A stretch of DNA of 64,000 bases from an uncultured Atopobiaceae bacterium. Lineage in GTDB: Bacteria > Actinomycetota > Coriobacteriia > Coriobacteriales > Atopobiaceae. How positions within the stretch are numbered: the first letter of the stretch is position 1; each line of letters begins with the position of its first letter. The notes below the pieces were generated by a model. That model searched no databases. It had not been told where the DNA came from and saw only the letters and a program-made list of their open reading frames with translations. The stretch covers positions 1-64,000 of the forward strand of contig CAJTTF010000005.1 of NCBI GenBank assembly GCA_910579165.1, given 5' to 3'. Of the stretch, positions 46,701 to 55,435 are shown one piece after another. A program made the translations under genes and the position numbers.

Positions 46701-47307
46701 CATCAATGGTATCTCCATGCACGCGAAACTCACCGGGCCGCTGTGCTTCACCGGTGTTCACATATCCCATAGCGAGAAGATCTTCGGGTAATTTTTCAAA
46801 CGGGATCTCTTCTCCCTTGTGCAGAATGATGGACTGGAAGAAACGACTCCCCACCGGAGGAAGCCGACGCATGAGCGCGCGAGCTGAACACACCACCACC
46901 ACATTCTTACCATCAGCCAAGGCAGCAAGAGCCTGCGTTCGTTGTCCAATGGTTCCAAAAGCTTCGGCGGTGGTGGCAGACGGAGTAGACGGAACAGATG
47001 CGACAGGCGTGGCCCTTTTTGCACGAAATGGCTGGTCGTTTAAATACGGGTAGTGAAAAACACGCGAGCCACCCAACCACGCTGTGAGCGTACGAGCAGC
47101 ATAGATTGCCGCCTCTTCGCCTGAAACCACGTAGAGAATAGGTCGGTCATGAAGCGCTGCATAAGACGCAACCAAGAGTGAGCGTGCCGACTGACCCACT
47201 CCAAGCGATGCATCCTCGCCGGACTCAAGTTTACTGACGACGTGCTCTAACTCTTTATCGGAAAAAAGAACCGGAGCAAGCGTTTCTATAAAGTGCGTAT
47301 CAGACAT
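43690..47307 (-). CDS. mfd: Transcription-repair coupling factor
   Basis: Removes RNA polymerase stalled at lesions and recruits UvrA. 1205 residues with an UvrB-like N-terminal module and the RNA-polymerase-interacting CarD-like domain (FKPGDYVVHANHGIAKFDGV). A RecG-like translocase has Walker A LLSGDVGFGKTEVAL, Walker B VIVDEEQRFG, the TLSATPIPRT motif and the TRG-like hairpin, with a C-terminal TRCF domain last. Near the end (about 1145-1175) is a Gly/Ala/Asp-rich low-complexity segment. It lies between nhaA (10 bp gap) and the divIC gene (overlap). Confidence 0.97.
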   Translation of the reverse strand: MSDTHFIETLAPVLFSDKELEHVVSKLESGEDASLGVGQSARSLLVASYAALHDRPILYVVSGEEAAIYAARTLTAWLGGSRVFHYPYLNDQPFRAKRATPVASVPSTPSATTAEAFGTIGQRTQALAALADGKNVVVVCSARALMRRLPPVGSRFFQSIILHKGEEIPFEKLPEDLLAMGYVNTGEAQRPGEFRVHGDTIDVFPAQATHPVRFEYFGDEIDRIRAMVTGTNQTIADMTQMEILPAAEFSLTPDTIAHAKKHLWEVAQDDQEIAADLEAIEAGVPNDRTQRYLGALYGDTASPLDHIAPSTLLVLNEPRSLFDDCLRAAEEIESAARAAHVSQEDLAALFTPLRQMTFEGFQRWDLSALIRANTRVDAELVTRVPHIAGSHERFVGRLRQFANENFRMAFAVPDKGARDHLEETLLDEHISFERVTDATSQKLQRGIVTFFSDPIPAGTIIPSVKLAIFSIGDLAQRHDKRNRRTRIDVTKITFPFKPGDYVVHANHGIAKFDGVVRRTLDEYERDYFLLLYAGGDKLFVPLERVDYITRYVGPDGQNPRLTRLGTADWTRATNRARKNAKKLAFDLVDLYTRRAATQGHAFSPDTAHMKEMEAAFPYELTTDQARALSEIKADMESARPMDRLLSGDVGFGKTEVALRAAYKAVQDKTQVVLLAPTTILAQQHFDTFENRLAPFNVRVAVLSRMRTAAEQAKTLRDFAEGNVDILIGTHRLLSADVNPKNLGLVIVDEEQRFGVAAKEHLKNMREQVDVLTLSATPIPRTMQMSISGVRDMSLIMTPPTGRLPVKVVVHEYDEDTVTDAIRAEIARGGQVYYVSNRVKTIDEAMEHVCSAVPEARIGVAHGKMSPRQIEDVMLKFHNQEIDVLIATTIIESGLDNPRTNTLIIEDSQRLGLAQLYQLKGRVGRGHTQAYAYFMFPATEPLTEEATERLSAINEHQELGSGIRIAMRDLEIRGAGSLVGAEQHGNLSSVGFDLFTNMLGQAVEEAKGSVPDVAAHDVTINIDANYYFSEDYMPEIDKRVLAYRQIAGAAELFQLEDLREEFEKEYGPLEEAGLNLFARQALRIRAERLGVTTISYVKGKLTIDGVEVPRSVVPKLRTQGATIFPKTHKLTMGLHLKANAGAGADVGIGDDTGVGGGHDVGAQHENEGATKSDAQCNTLKYRAQENPVLQKALQILEEIGGDDEED

Positions 47308-47317
47308 GGTGCTTTGT

Positions 47318-48844
47318 TTAGGAGCTCTTTTTTGCGCGAGGACGAGACGTTGTGGCAGGCTTGAAGCTGCTTGTTATAAAGAGATAGAAGCAACCAAGTA
47401 CAGCTGCTACTACCGAACAGGAGAGAATAGCGCACTTAGCAGCGAGTATCTGGGTCTCGTCCGTAAAGGCGAGGTTGGCAATAAGGATGGACATGGTAAA
47501 ACCAAGACCGCCCATAATGCCCACGCCAACAATCTGATGCCAATTCACGCCCTTGGGCAGGCGCGCAAACCCAATTCTCACCAACATGACGGTCACCACG
47601 ATTATGCCAATAGGCTTGCCGATAAACGCCCCCAAAAACGCACCGTCTGCCACGGGACTTTGTAAAACGCTCACCGGATCAACCCCTATAAATCTCACCT
47701 GCGCGTTCACAAAAGCAAAAAGCGGCAGGATGCCAAAGTTAACTAGAGTGGAAATATTGCGCTCAACCCGTTGCAGGGGTGGCGTCACGTGATCCATCAC
47801 CTTCTCGATACCAGCAGCAATCTGGGTGAAGTGGTGTTGCCCCAGAACGCTCATCTCTTCGTCATAAGCGGAAGATAGCTCCTTCGATTTTTTCTCAAGC
47901 CACGGACGAAGGGCGCTCAGACGAATATCTGACGAAGCGGGAAGGAACAACGCAACAATAACACCGGCAAGCGTGGCATGGATGCCGGAGTTAAACATAC
48001 AAAACCAGAGGATGGCACCCACAATAATGTATTGCGAAGAGTAGTAGACGCGAGCGCGATTGAGCGCAAACAGAACTACAACGCACACGGCACTGGCAGC
48101 AAGCCAGGGAATAGAAGGCGCCGTCCCATAGAAAAGCGCAATGACCACTATGGCTAGGATATCGTCGGCAATGGCCAGGGTTGAGAAAAAAACCTTGGTT
48201 GCAGGTGAAACCCGGTCTCCAAGCAACGACATGACACCTAGCGCAAAAGCAATATCGGTTGCCATTGGAATTGCCCACCCGCCCATGCTCTCCTTGCCAA
48301 AGTTAAAAGCTATGTAAATAACTGCTGGCACGACCACTCCTCCTACAGCCGCGAGCATAGGAAGTGCTGCCTGTCGTGGCTTCCTCAACTCCCCAACTGT
48401 CATTTCATATTTCAGCTCAATTCCCACGAGCAAAAAGAAAATGGCCATCAAAAAGTCGTTAACAAAAACTTCTACGGAGAGATGTCCCTGCAGAAAGCCT
48501 AAATCAAACGCGTGTGGTTCTAAGCAAAACGTATGTACGGCGTAATAGGCGTCTGTATTGGCTACAAGGATGGCTATGAGCGCGGCCAGTACCATGGCGG
48601 CAGCTGCAAGTGTGCCGTTAGAGAAGAGACGCTGGCGTTTTGCTCGTCGAGCGCGACGCTTAACAACTTTTGGGTCAGCGATGATGGCGGGGCTTTTCAA
48701 GCTCTTGGTGCTCCTGGCGCTCCTGGCGCTCCTGGTGCTCCTGGTGCTCTTGGTCCCTTTTGTGTTTTTTAAGCTCGCTGTGCTCTTTGCACTTGCCATG
48801 TTGTTTGAGCTTGTGGCGATTTTGCTGCTTTTCGTGCTTGGCAT
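47318..48844 (-). CDS. nhaA: Na+/H+ antiporter NhaA with basic repeat N-terminus
   Basis: 508-residue exchanger that expels Na+ for protons. The transport core starts near residue 75 and has AIPMATDIAFALGVMSLLG with the unwound-helix signature and LAIADDILAIVVIALFY with the paired Asp that bind Na+. The first 70 residues are Ser/Thr/Lys/Arg-rich. Part of this is coded by five copies of a 9-bp unit (Ser-Thr/Ala-Arg). This long basic cytoplasmic tail is unusual for NhaA. It is the first gene of the nhaA-mfd-divIC run. Confidence 0.93.
   Translation of the reverse strand: MPSTKSSKIATSSNNMASAKSTASLKNTKGTKSTRSTRSARSARSTKSLKSPAIIADPKVVKRRARRAKRQRLFSNGTLAAAAMVLAALIAILVANTDAYYAVHTFCLEPHAFDLGFLQGHLSVEVFVNDFLMAIFFLLVGIELKYEMTVGELRKPRQAALPMLAAVGGVVVPAVIYIAFNFGKESMGGWAIPMATDIAFALGVMSLLGDRVSPATKVFFSTLAIADDILAIVVIALFYGTAPSIPWLAASAVCVVVLFALNRARVYYSSQYIIVGAILWFCMFNSGIHATLAGVIVALFLPASSDIRLSALRPWLEKKSKELSSAYDEEMSVLGQHHFTQIAAGIEKVMDHVTPPLQRVERNISTLVNFGILPLFAFVNAQVRFIGVDPVSVLQSPVADGAFLGAFIGKPIGIIVVTVMLVRIGFARLPKGVNWHQIVGVGIMGGLGFTMSILIANLAFTDETQILAAKCAILSCSVVAAVLGCFYLFITSSFKPATTSRPRAKKSS
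48701..48755. repeat. 9-bp in-frame tandem repeat inside nhaA
   Basis: Five to six copies of GCTCCTGGY on the plus strand, coding Ser-Thr-Arg/Ser-Ala-Arg tripeptides in the cytoplasmic tail of NhaA. Confidence 0.88.
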
Positions 48845-49000
48845 GGATTGTCCGTTTCTCTTTTTTTATATCAGTATCCTAGCGAATACTCCGCTAGACT
48901 GTAAGTGCAGTACTATTTGTTCCCAACGAGGTTGTGCAAAACCTTAGAAAATGGGAAATAAACACTGGGAAACCAATGCAAAGCACCAAAGCGAGGGCGT

Positions 49001-49918
49001 ATGAATAAGCAAAAAATAGCCATTATTACAGACTCTGGAACCAACGTTCCCGCTGCTTTTGCAAAGCACTATGACGTGAAGATTCTTCCTCTTCAAATCA
49101 CCTATCATGATGAGTCGTTTTTATCGGGTGTTGATATTACTTCTGAAGAAGTAGTAAAGCGCCTGGAAACAGAAATACCTACAACATCACTTCCAGCCCC
49201 TCACTCCATTAAGGAGGTTCTGGAATCCTGCAAGAAAGAAGGTTACGAGAAAGCAGTTATCGTCACCATTAGCTCAGGTCTGTCCGCAACGTTCCAAACG
49301 TGCCAACTCATCGCGGAACAAATAGAGGACTTTCCCTGCGCGGTTGTTGATACCAAAAGCATTGGCGTGGCCGCAGGTCTTACGGTTATGAATGCAGCAC
49401 TCATGGCAGACGCTGACACAACACCGTTTGAAGAGCTGCCAGCTCGTCTTGAAGCCCTTGCCGAGAATACGCTCGTTCTGTTTGCCGTCAAGACGCTTGA
49501 ACTATTGCATAAGGGCGGTCGCATCACTGAATCCCAATTTCGCCTGGGCTCTATTCTTAACATCAAACCCATTTTTGAGTGCGATCAAAATGGCAGATAC
49601 AATACGGTCAAGAAGGTACGCGGTTGGGAAAAGACCGTCACCACCATGCAGCATCTCATTGCCGAGAAAGCCAAGGAATTTGCTGACGTTGTAGTTGGTT
49701 ATTGCGCCGGCGAGAAAACCGCTCCCATGAAACAATGGGGCAGCGAACTTAAGAAGCTCGTGCCTCATTGCAAAGGTCTTATTATGAGCGGCGTCACCCC
49801 TGATTTATTGGTTCACACAGGTCCTTCACTTATAGGTTTCTGCGTCCAGCCACTTACTCCAGAAATGCAGGTTTACCTGGATCAACACAAAGGTATTGTT
49901 GATGCCTTTAGCGCCTAA
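49001..49918 (+). CDS. DegV family fatty-acid-binding protein
   Basis: 305 residues with the DegV fold. IAIITDSGTNVP at the start and VIVTISSGLSATFQTCQ form the lipid carboxylate-binding Ser/Thr sites. LLHKGGRITESQFRLGSILNIKPIF is the family's second signature. FakB-type members present exogenous fatty acids to the kinase FakA; no fakA is in view. It stands alone and converges with mscS. Confidence 0.93.
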   Translation: MNKQKIAIITDSGTNVPAAFAKHYDVKILPLQITYHDESFLSGVDITSEEVVKRLETEIPTTSLPAPHSIKEVLESCKKEGYEKAVIVTISSGLSATFQTCQLIAEQIEDFPCAVVDTKSIGVAAGLTVMNAALMADADTTPFEELPARLEALAENTLVLFAVKTLELLHKGGRITESQFRLGSILNIKPIFECDQNGRYNTVKKVRGWEKTVTTMQHLIAEKAKEFADVVVGYCAGEKTAPMKQWGSELKKLVPHCKGLIMSGVTPDLLVHTGPSLIGFCVQPLTPEMQVYLDQHKGIVDAFSA

Positions 49919-49972
49919 TTGCAGTGACCAATGCCCTTGTTTGCGTTCCAGACGTTCTAATCCAGTCGTTCA

Positions 49973-50731
49973 TTAAACAATGTAATCAGCATTTTGAAGA
50001 CTTCTGACCACGAGGTCAGTGGCGTTGGCAAACGTGATGCCTTCTTTCACATGAAAGTACACCGTTGCGTTAATGCCCGTACCCGAAATGCCCGTGAGAC
50101 GCACGACCGTCTCGGCAGGACCTTTATGACTCCCAAGCGATGTGTCTACTGTTTGAATGAGCTCCTTACAGACGGCGTCCGTATTGACATCTGGCTTTAG
50201 GACAAGGTCAAGTGAGGTTTCATGCGCAAGCACTTTCGTAAGCAGCGTGATAGCTGATTTATTGAGGACCGAATTAGGAATAACCTCGGTATTACCCACG
50301 CGATCCTGCACGGTGGTTGAGCGCCACGTTACATCTTGGACGCGCCCCGTGATGCCATTTACCGTTATGTAGTCGCCGGGCTTTACGATCTTATTAACCA
50401 TGAGTGCAAGGCCGCCAATAAGATTGGAAATGGTATCTTGCAGACCAAGCGAGATGGCAATGGAAGCTGCGCCCAGCGTCGTAATAAGCGCGTTGGGGCT
50501 AATGTTGAAGACGGGTTGTAAGACGCAAAGAATGGCCACTATCCAAACTGCGGCTTTGGTGAGGTTACTAAAAATGGTTGCATCTGGAACCTGCGAGCGA
50601 TCAAGTGCCTTATCCACAAGGCGAGCAAGCCAACGCGACAACAACCAGCCCACCACAAGAGCGATGAGGAGAATGAGGAACTTATCAACCCATTCTTTTA
50701 TATCGATGCCGTTATATTGAATATCAAACAT
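49973..50731 (-). CDS. Small-conductance mechanosensitive channel (MscS family)
   Basis: 252 residues from ATG 50731 (GAGG upstream); a GTG at 50743 overlaps the pcrA stop. Membrane segments (FLILLIALVVGWLLS and VWIVAILCVLQPVF) are followed by the pore-lining helix (LGAASIAISLGLQDTISNLIGGLALMV). The beta domain (VKPGDYITVNGITGRVQDVTWRSTTV, IPNSVLNKSAI) comes next. It releases solutes on osmotic downshock. It is co-transcribed after pcrA. Confidence 0.93.
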   Translation of the reverse strand: MFDIQYNGIDIKEWVDKFLILLIALVVGWLLSRWLARLVDKALDRSQVPDATIFSNLTKAAVWIVAILCVLQPVFNISPNALITTLGAASIAISLGLQDTISNLIGGLALMVNKIVKPGDYITVNGITGRVQDVTWRSTTVQDRVGNTEVIPNSVLNKSAITLLTKVLAHETSLDLVLKPDVNTDAVCKELIQTVDTSLGSHKGPAETVVRLTGISGTGINATVYFHVKEGITFANATDLVVRSLQNADYIV

Positions 50732-50739
50732 GCGCTTCC

Positions 50740-53295
50740 TCACTTCTCAAGTTTTACCAACGGCGCAAAGCCAAGCAGGAGGTGCTTTGTCTTATTCCCC
50801 TGCTCAAAATGAATAGTTACCTCATCGCCCTGTACAGCCGTCACCACGCCGTTGCCAAAAATTTTATGATGGACCGTGTCCCCTATTTCAAATTTCTCCT
50901 GTTTGCGCTTTTCCTGAGGTGCCCGGCTTCCTCCTCCAAATACCGCTCCGCCGTCTGAGCCGTAGAGGTTGCCTCCGGTGCCGTACATACCATGACGGTC
51001 TCCTCGCTTTTCCCATCCTAATCCCGAGAAACCCGCAGAACCTACTCCTACCAGTTCAATATCGTCTTCGGGAATCTCGTCGACAAACCTACTGCGACTA
51101 TTTGCCGTGGTTGAGCCGTAGGTGCGCCGCGTGGAGGCATACGTAAGGTAGAGATTCTCGCGCGCGCGCGTGATTGCGACATAGGCAAGACGGCGCTCTT
51201 CTTCAAGCTTGGTGGGATCAGAGTCAAAAAGCAGATTGGGGAAAAGTCCCTCCTCAAGGCCCGCAACGAAAACTACAGGGAACTCCAGGCCCTTTGCTGA
51301 ATGGATGGTCATTAACGTTACGGCCGTTGTCTGCCCCGCCAGGGCATCCAAATCGCTCCTGAGAGCAAGCCATTCCATAAACGCGGGGAGTTTATCGGCA
51401 GCAATTGTAAAATTCGCGTAGTCTTCCTGGGGGACTGGACCTTGATTTTGTTCAGGCGCCCCTGAGGGGGAGGACGCCGTGGTATCTGACTCCTCTTGGA
51501 TCCTTCTATCATAGGACGCTTCCCCGGGATCTTGTTGTTCAGGCCCAAGGGCGCCGTCCTGTCTCAACTGAGCAAGCGACTCCAGCTGAGAAATGACATC
51601 GTCATGGCTCTCATCAAATTCGCGCGCGATCAGAAGAAACTCTTGGATGTTTTCAAGGCGAGCCTGTGCGTCTGGACCCAGCTGATGCTCAAGCGCATCA
51701 ATAATGCCGGCCTTTTCAATGATCATTTCTATAACATCAGCCAGGTCTCCAGTATAGCGGCGCGCGGCTTCAATGTTTGATGTCCATGTAGCAAGCGATT
51801 CTCGCACTTTTGGAGAGAGCATGTCCTTTTCTGCAATGCTTGCCACGCACGCCTCAAAAAAGCTCATGCTATTTTGAGCAGCATAGGCAGCAATCTTATC
51901 GATAGAAGTGGCGCCAATACCGCGGCGTGGCACATTGATAATGCGGCGCGCTGAAACGTCGTCAGCGGGATTAAGAACCAGCTTGAGGTATGCCATGACA
52001 TCGCGAATCTCTGCGCGATCAAAAAAGCGCGTACCTCCCACAATCTTGTATGGGACACCCGCACGCAAAAACATGTCTTCTAGCACGCGGCTTTGCACAT
52101 TGGTCCGGTAAAACACCGCCATATCATCGTACGAGATGCCCTCGCGGTTGAGCTTCTCGGCCTCAGAGGCAATCCAGCGCCCTTCATCGCGCTCATCGGA
52201 AGCCTGGTAGGCAGCGATGCGGTTCCCGTCTCCTTGCGTGGTAAATAGCTCCTTTTTACGACGACCAAAATTGTTGGTAACAACGGCGTTGGCGGCTTTT
52301 AGGATGTGGCCGGTTGAGCGGTAGTTCTGCTCCAACTTAATAACGGTTGCTTGAGGATAGTCCTTCTCAAAATCGAGGATGTTTTGAATATCAGCTCCAC
52401 GCCATGAATAAATGGACTGATCATCATCGCCCACTACCATGAGGTTGCGTCGCTCGCCTGCAAGCATATTGGTGAGCGCGTATTGCACGTGGTTAGTGTC
52501 CTGATACTCATCAATACTGATATAGGCAAAGCGGTCTTGGTAAGTTTTGAGAACATCAGAGAACTTGGTGAAGAGATAGTGCGTGTTGACCAGCAGATCA
52601 TCAAAGTCCATCGCGTTTTGGCGGCGGAGACGTTCTTGGAGTTCCTCGTAGACCTTGGCGGCTGCTTCTTCCAACGGCGAGGAGGCGGTGTCTGCGTATT
52701 GCGCGGGGGTGAAAAGCTTGTTTTTAGCATCGCTTATGCGCGTGCGGATAGAGGATACGTCAAACGTTTTGGGATCGATGGAGAGGTCGGCCATGATGGA
52801 CTTCACCAGCCGTTTTGAATCGTCATCGTCGTAGATGGTGAAGCTGGAAGTGTAGCCCAGGCGTTCTGCTTCGTCGCGAAGAATTCGCACGCACATGGCA
52901 TGAAAAGTACAAACCCACATACCGCGTGCATGACTTCCTAGGAGTGACTGAAGGCGTTCACGCATCTCTGCGGCAGCCTTGTTGGTAAAAGTAATGGCTA
53001 GGATTTGGTAGGGTTCCACGTTGCGCGCGGCAATCATGTAAGCAATGCGCGTTGTAAGAACGCGCGTTTTGCCAGAGCCGGCTCCCGCGAGCACAAGCAA
53101 GGGACCTTCGGTGCAGAGGACGGCCTCACGCTGCTGAGGATTAAGCGTATTAAGGCCAAGGGATTCTATAAGTCCCGGGGAAATAAAGGCCTGCTCGCTT
53201 TTATGCCGCAGAGAACTAGTGCTGAGGGCATCTGAGCTCGTTGTGTTTGAGTTCTTGAAAGTCGTAGGTGTCTTCTCTTTATTTGGTTTTGGCAT
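50740..53295 (-). CDS. pcrA: UvrD/PcrA-type DNA helicase
   Basis: 851-residue superfamily 1 helicase of excision repair and replication-fork clearing. It has LNPQQREAV (Q motif), LAGAGSGKTRVL (Walker A), ISIDEYQDTN (Walker B), GDDDQSIYSWRGAD (motif III), LEQNYRS (motif IV), TIHSAKGLEFPVVF (motif V) and VAITRARENLYL (motif VI). A Tudor-like end (DTVHHKIFGNGVV) binds RNA polymerase in PcrA proteins. I start at ATG 53295 (GGGGGAG upstream), which overlaps the tsaC end by 17 bp; a TTG at 53325 is less likely. Residues about 605-635 are a low-complexity insert in the 2B domain. Confidence 0.96.
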   Translation of the reverse strand: MPKPNKEKTPTTFKNSNTTSSDALSTSSLRHKSEQAFISPGLIESLGLNTLNPQQREAVLCTEGPLLVLAGAGSGKTRVLTTRIAYMIAARNVEPYQILAITFTNKAAAEMRERLQSLLGSHARGMWVCTFHAMCVRILRDEAERLGYTSSFTIYDDDDSKRLVKSIMADLSIDPKTFDVSSIRTRISDAKNKLFTPAQYADTASSPLEEAAAKVYEELQERLRRQNAMDFDDLLVNTHYLFTKFSDVLKTYQDRFAYISIDEYQDTNHVQYALTNMLAGERRNLMVVGDDDQSIYSWRGADIQNILDFEKDYPQATVIKLEQNYRSTGHILKAANAVVTNNFGRRKKELFTTQGDGNRIAAYQASDERDEGRWIASEAEKLNREGISYDDMAVFYRTNVQSRVLEDMFLRAGVPYKIVGGTRFFDRAEIRDVMAYLKLVLNPADDVSARRIINVPRRGIGATSIDKIAAYAAQNSMSFFEACVASIAEKDMLSPKVRESLATWTSNIEAARRYTGDLADVIEMIIEKAGIIDALEHQLGPDAQARLENIQEFLLIAREFDESHDDVISQLESLAQLRQDGALGPEQQDPGEASYDRRIQEESDTTASSPSGAPEQNQGPVPQEDYANFTIAADKLPAFMEWLALRSDLDALAGQTTAVTLMTIHSAKGLEFPVVFVAGLEEGLFPNLLFDSDPTKLEEERRLAYVAITRARENLYLTYASTRRTYGSTTANSRSRFVDEIPEDDIELVGVGSAGFSGLGWEKRGDRHGMYGTGGNLYGSDGGAVFGGGSRAPQEKRKQEKFEIGDTVHHKIFGNGVVTAVQGDEVTIHFEQGNKTKHLLLGFAPLVKLEK

Positions 53296-53995
53296 GCAAA
53301 CTCCCCCAAATATCTTGTTCTGCAATGCTGCCTATCCTTAAGATGCGTGCGCCTGAAAGCGGTTCTTTTCGTGGAGCGTTGGCTCCCTTCTGGATTTCCC
53401 CATCATGGAAAGTCTGGGCTATTTCTTTGCGCACATCCACTATTGTGGAGGCTTGCTGTTCTTTTGTTCTGCCTCCATCAATGGCGATGTCAACGGTTTC
53501 GAGCAATACCTCATCCAAATCTTCTAGGCACGCCGCCGCATCCTTGGTATGGATATTGGCGCTGGTGGTAGCAAGAGGGCCTATCTTCTTTATCAGTACC
53601 TGCGCAAAAGCAGAATCTGGGACGCGAAGAGCAACAGACCCATCTTCCTCCATTAGTTCATAAGGAAGGGCGTCCGATGCCTCAACAACGAGTGTAAGAG
53701 CACCGGGCCAAAACGCGTTGGCAAGGGAGCGCGCAGCAACTGTAACGTTTTGCGCGTAGATATCCAAATCATCCGCAGCGCTTATAAGCAAAGGAAATTT
53801 CTGCGTAAGGGGCCTTCCCTTGAGTATGCAGATTTTCTCGGCAGCGAGAGGGGTGGTTGCTGCAAAACCGTAAACGGAATCAGTAGGGATGCAAGCTATG
53901 CCTCCTGCCATCAAAACTTGAGCACACTCATCCACAGCCAAGTTAAAAGCGGCATTGGTTGGTTCAAGCTCTTTTATGTTAAGTATACGTGGCAA
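53279..53995 (-). CDS. tsaC: L-threonylcarbamoyladenylate synthase (Sua5/YrdC)
   Basis: Makes threonylcarbamoyl-AMP for the t6A modification of ANN-decoding tRNAs. 238 residues with GGIACIPTDSVYGFAA, LKGRPLTQKFPLLIS (the KxR-P motif), FWPGALTLVV and PLATTSANI, all family signatures. It sits in the usual prfA-prmC-tsaC neighbourhood and overlaps pcrA. Confidence 0.95.
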   Translation of the reverse strand: MPRILNIKELEPTNAAFNLAVDECAQVLMAGGIACIPTDSVYGFAATTPLAAEKICILKGRPLTQKFPLLISAADDLDIYAQNVTVAARSLANAFWPGALTLVVEASDALPYELMEEDGSVALRVPDSAFAQVLIKKIGPLATTSANIHTKDAAACLEDLDEVLLETVDIAIDGGRTKEQQASTIVDVRKEIAQTFHDGEIQKGANAPRKEPLSGARILRIGSIAEQDIWGSLHAKTK

Positions 53996-54131
53996 AATAG
54001 CTTTCTGATTCAGTCGTTTTTAATAATTCGGTAGTTTGTAGCAAAGGCGCGCGACTAAAGGCGCGCAATTGGATCCTCATGTAATTCTGGGCTTTTGTGC
54101 CCAACGTGCGCTCTAGCGAGCAAAGGGAATC

Positions 54132-55289
54132 TTATTGTAGCGGGCAACCAGAATTAGCAAAGGCACATTGCGCAGAAAGGATCCGCGGACGGTCCGTTAG
54201 ATCTCGTGTTACCCGTACCTTTTTCCAGTACCCTGAGTTCTCTAAATACTCCGCGGCTATCTCTACGTTCTCATCGCCCAATTCCACAAAAAGCCAACCG
54301 CCTTTTTTCAGCCATTTTGGAGCTTGGACCTGCAGGCGTCTGAAAACATCGAGGCCATCAGCACCGCCTGCAAGTGCCAAATCTGGTTCGTAGTCTCTGA
54401 CCTCCGCAGGGAGCATCGTCTCCATAATTTCGTCAGAAAGGTACGGCGGATTGCTAAAGATGGCATCAAAGGATCCTTGGAGTTCCTTAGGATAATCTGC
54501 CAGGAGATCACTTTTAAGGAGGAAAAAGCGTTGATTATCCTGAACAATCTTGGCGTTTTCTTCTGCCAGCGAAAGTGCCTGAGGAGAGATGTCCGATGCA
54601 TACACGGTTGCGCACTGGCTTTTTTTTGAAAGCTCTTGCAACAGAGAGAGCGCGATGTTGCCCGTTCCCGTGCCAACATCGGCAATGCGAAGCGTCTCTT
54701 GCAATGAAGCGGCCTCCTGTGAAGTGGTGCTCGCAGGGCGCTCATCAAGAAGACGCGCAAGGCCTACCTCCACGAGCATCTCAGTTTCGGGTCGGGGGAT
54801 AAGAGCGGCAGGAGTTGCCTTGAGCATCAGATGGCGAAAAGGTGCCTCTCCCACAATGTACTGCAGTGGCTCTCCTAAGGCGCGCCTCTCAATGCCCTGT
54901 TCAAAGGAGGTCTTGACTTCTAAAGAAAGTGGTTCCTCCTGCATTACGGAAAGCTGCGTTTTCTCTACCCCCAAAAGAGCCGCCAAAAGCGTTGTTGCTT
55001 CAGAAGCTGCTATGTCAATTTCGGAATTTATTGCAGTGCAAGAGGAGGAATTACTCGGAGCAAAACCTTGCGGGGTGCTCTTGCCAACAAGCACATCTTT
55101 TGAATCCTGCGGGGTACTCTTACCGAGACACGCGTCTTTTGGATTCTGCGGAGCACTCTTGTCAACAAGCGCGTCTTTTGAGGAACGCATGTCATCGCTC
55201 ATAGCTGAGCTTTTGCTGCGGCGCAACGTATCTACTGCTTTGCCAAGAGCAGTACGCACTGTCCATTCTGAATGTTCATCTTTATGCAT
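54132..55289 (-). CDS. prmC: Release factor glutamine methyltransferase with repeat insert
   Basis: Methylates the GGQ glutamine of RF1 and RF2; its substrate prfA is directly upstream. 385 residues against the usual 280-290. The SAM-binding loop is DVGTGTGNIAL (204-214) and the catalytic NPPY is at 280-283. The substrate-binding helical domain has the PLQYIVGEAPF motif. Extra length comes from the N-terminus: residues 37-75 are three copies of a 13-residue unit (x-K-D-x-x-L-x-K-S-x-P-Q-x) coded by 39-bp repeats, followed by a Ser-rich linker. An AGATG start context without a clear ribosome binding site leaves the exact start open. Confidence 0.93.
   Translation of the reverse strand: MHKDEHSEWTVRTALGKAVDTLRRSKSSAMSDDMRSSKDALVDKSAPQNPKDACLGKSTPQDSKDVLVGKSTPQGFAPSNSSSCTAINSEIDIAASEATTLLAALLGVEKTQLSVMQEEPLSLEVKTSFEQGIERRALGEPLQYIVGEAPFRHLMLKATPAALIPRPETEMLVEVGLARLLDERPASTTSQEAASLQETLRIADVGTGTGNIALSLLQELSKKSQCATVYASDISPQALSLAEENAKIVQDNQRFFLLKSDLLADYPKELQGSFDAIFSNPPYLSDEIMETMLPAEVRDYEPDLALAGGADGLDVFRRLQVQAPKWLKKGGWLFVELGDENVEIAAEYLENSGYWKKVRVTRDLTDRPRILSAQCAFANSGCPLQ
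55066..55182. repeat. 39-bp in-frame tandem repeat inside prmC
   Basis: Three 39-bp units, about 80 percent alike, placed head to tail in the N-terminal region of prmC. They keep the frame and contain no stop. Confidence 0.9.
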
Positions 55290-55435
55290 CTACGATGTTC
55301 CGTCAGTGTCAGTATTTAAAAAGTGGGACAACAACCAGAAGCCATTGCATTATTCAGCAAGGCTATGCTTCGCAAGAGCAATGAGACTCGTTGGTGGCAT
55401 GAGCCTTCAACATAAGCCTTATATAAACGCTGGCT

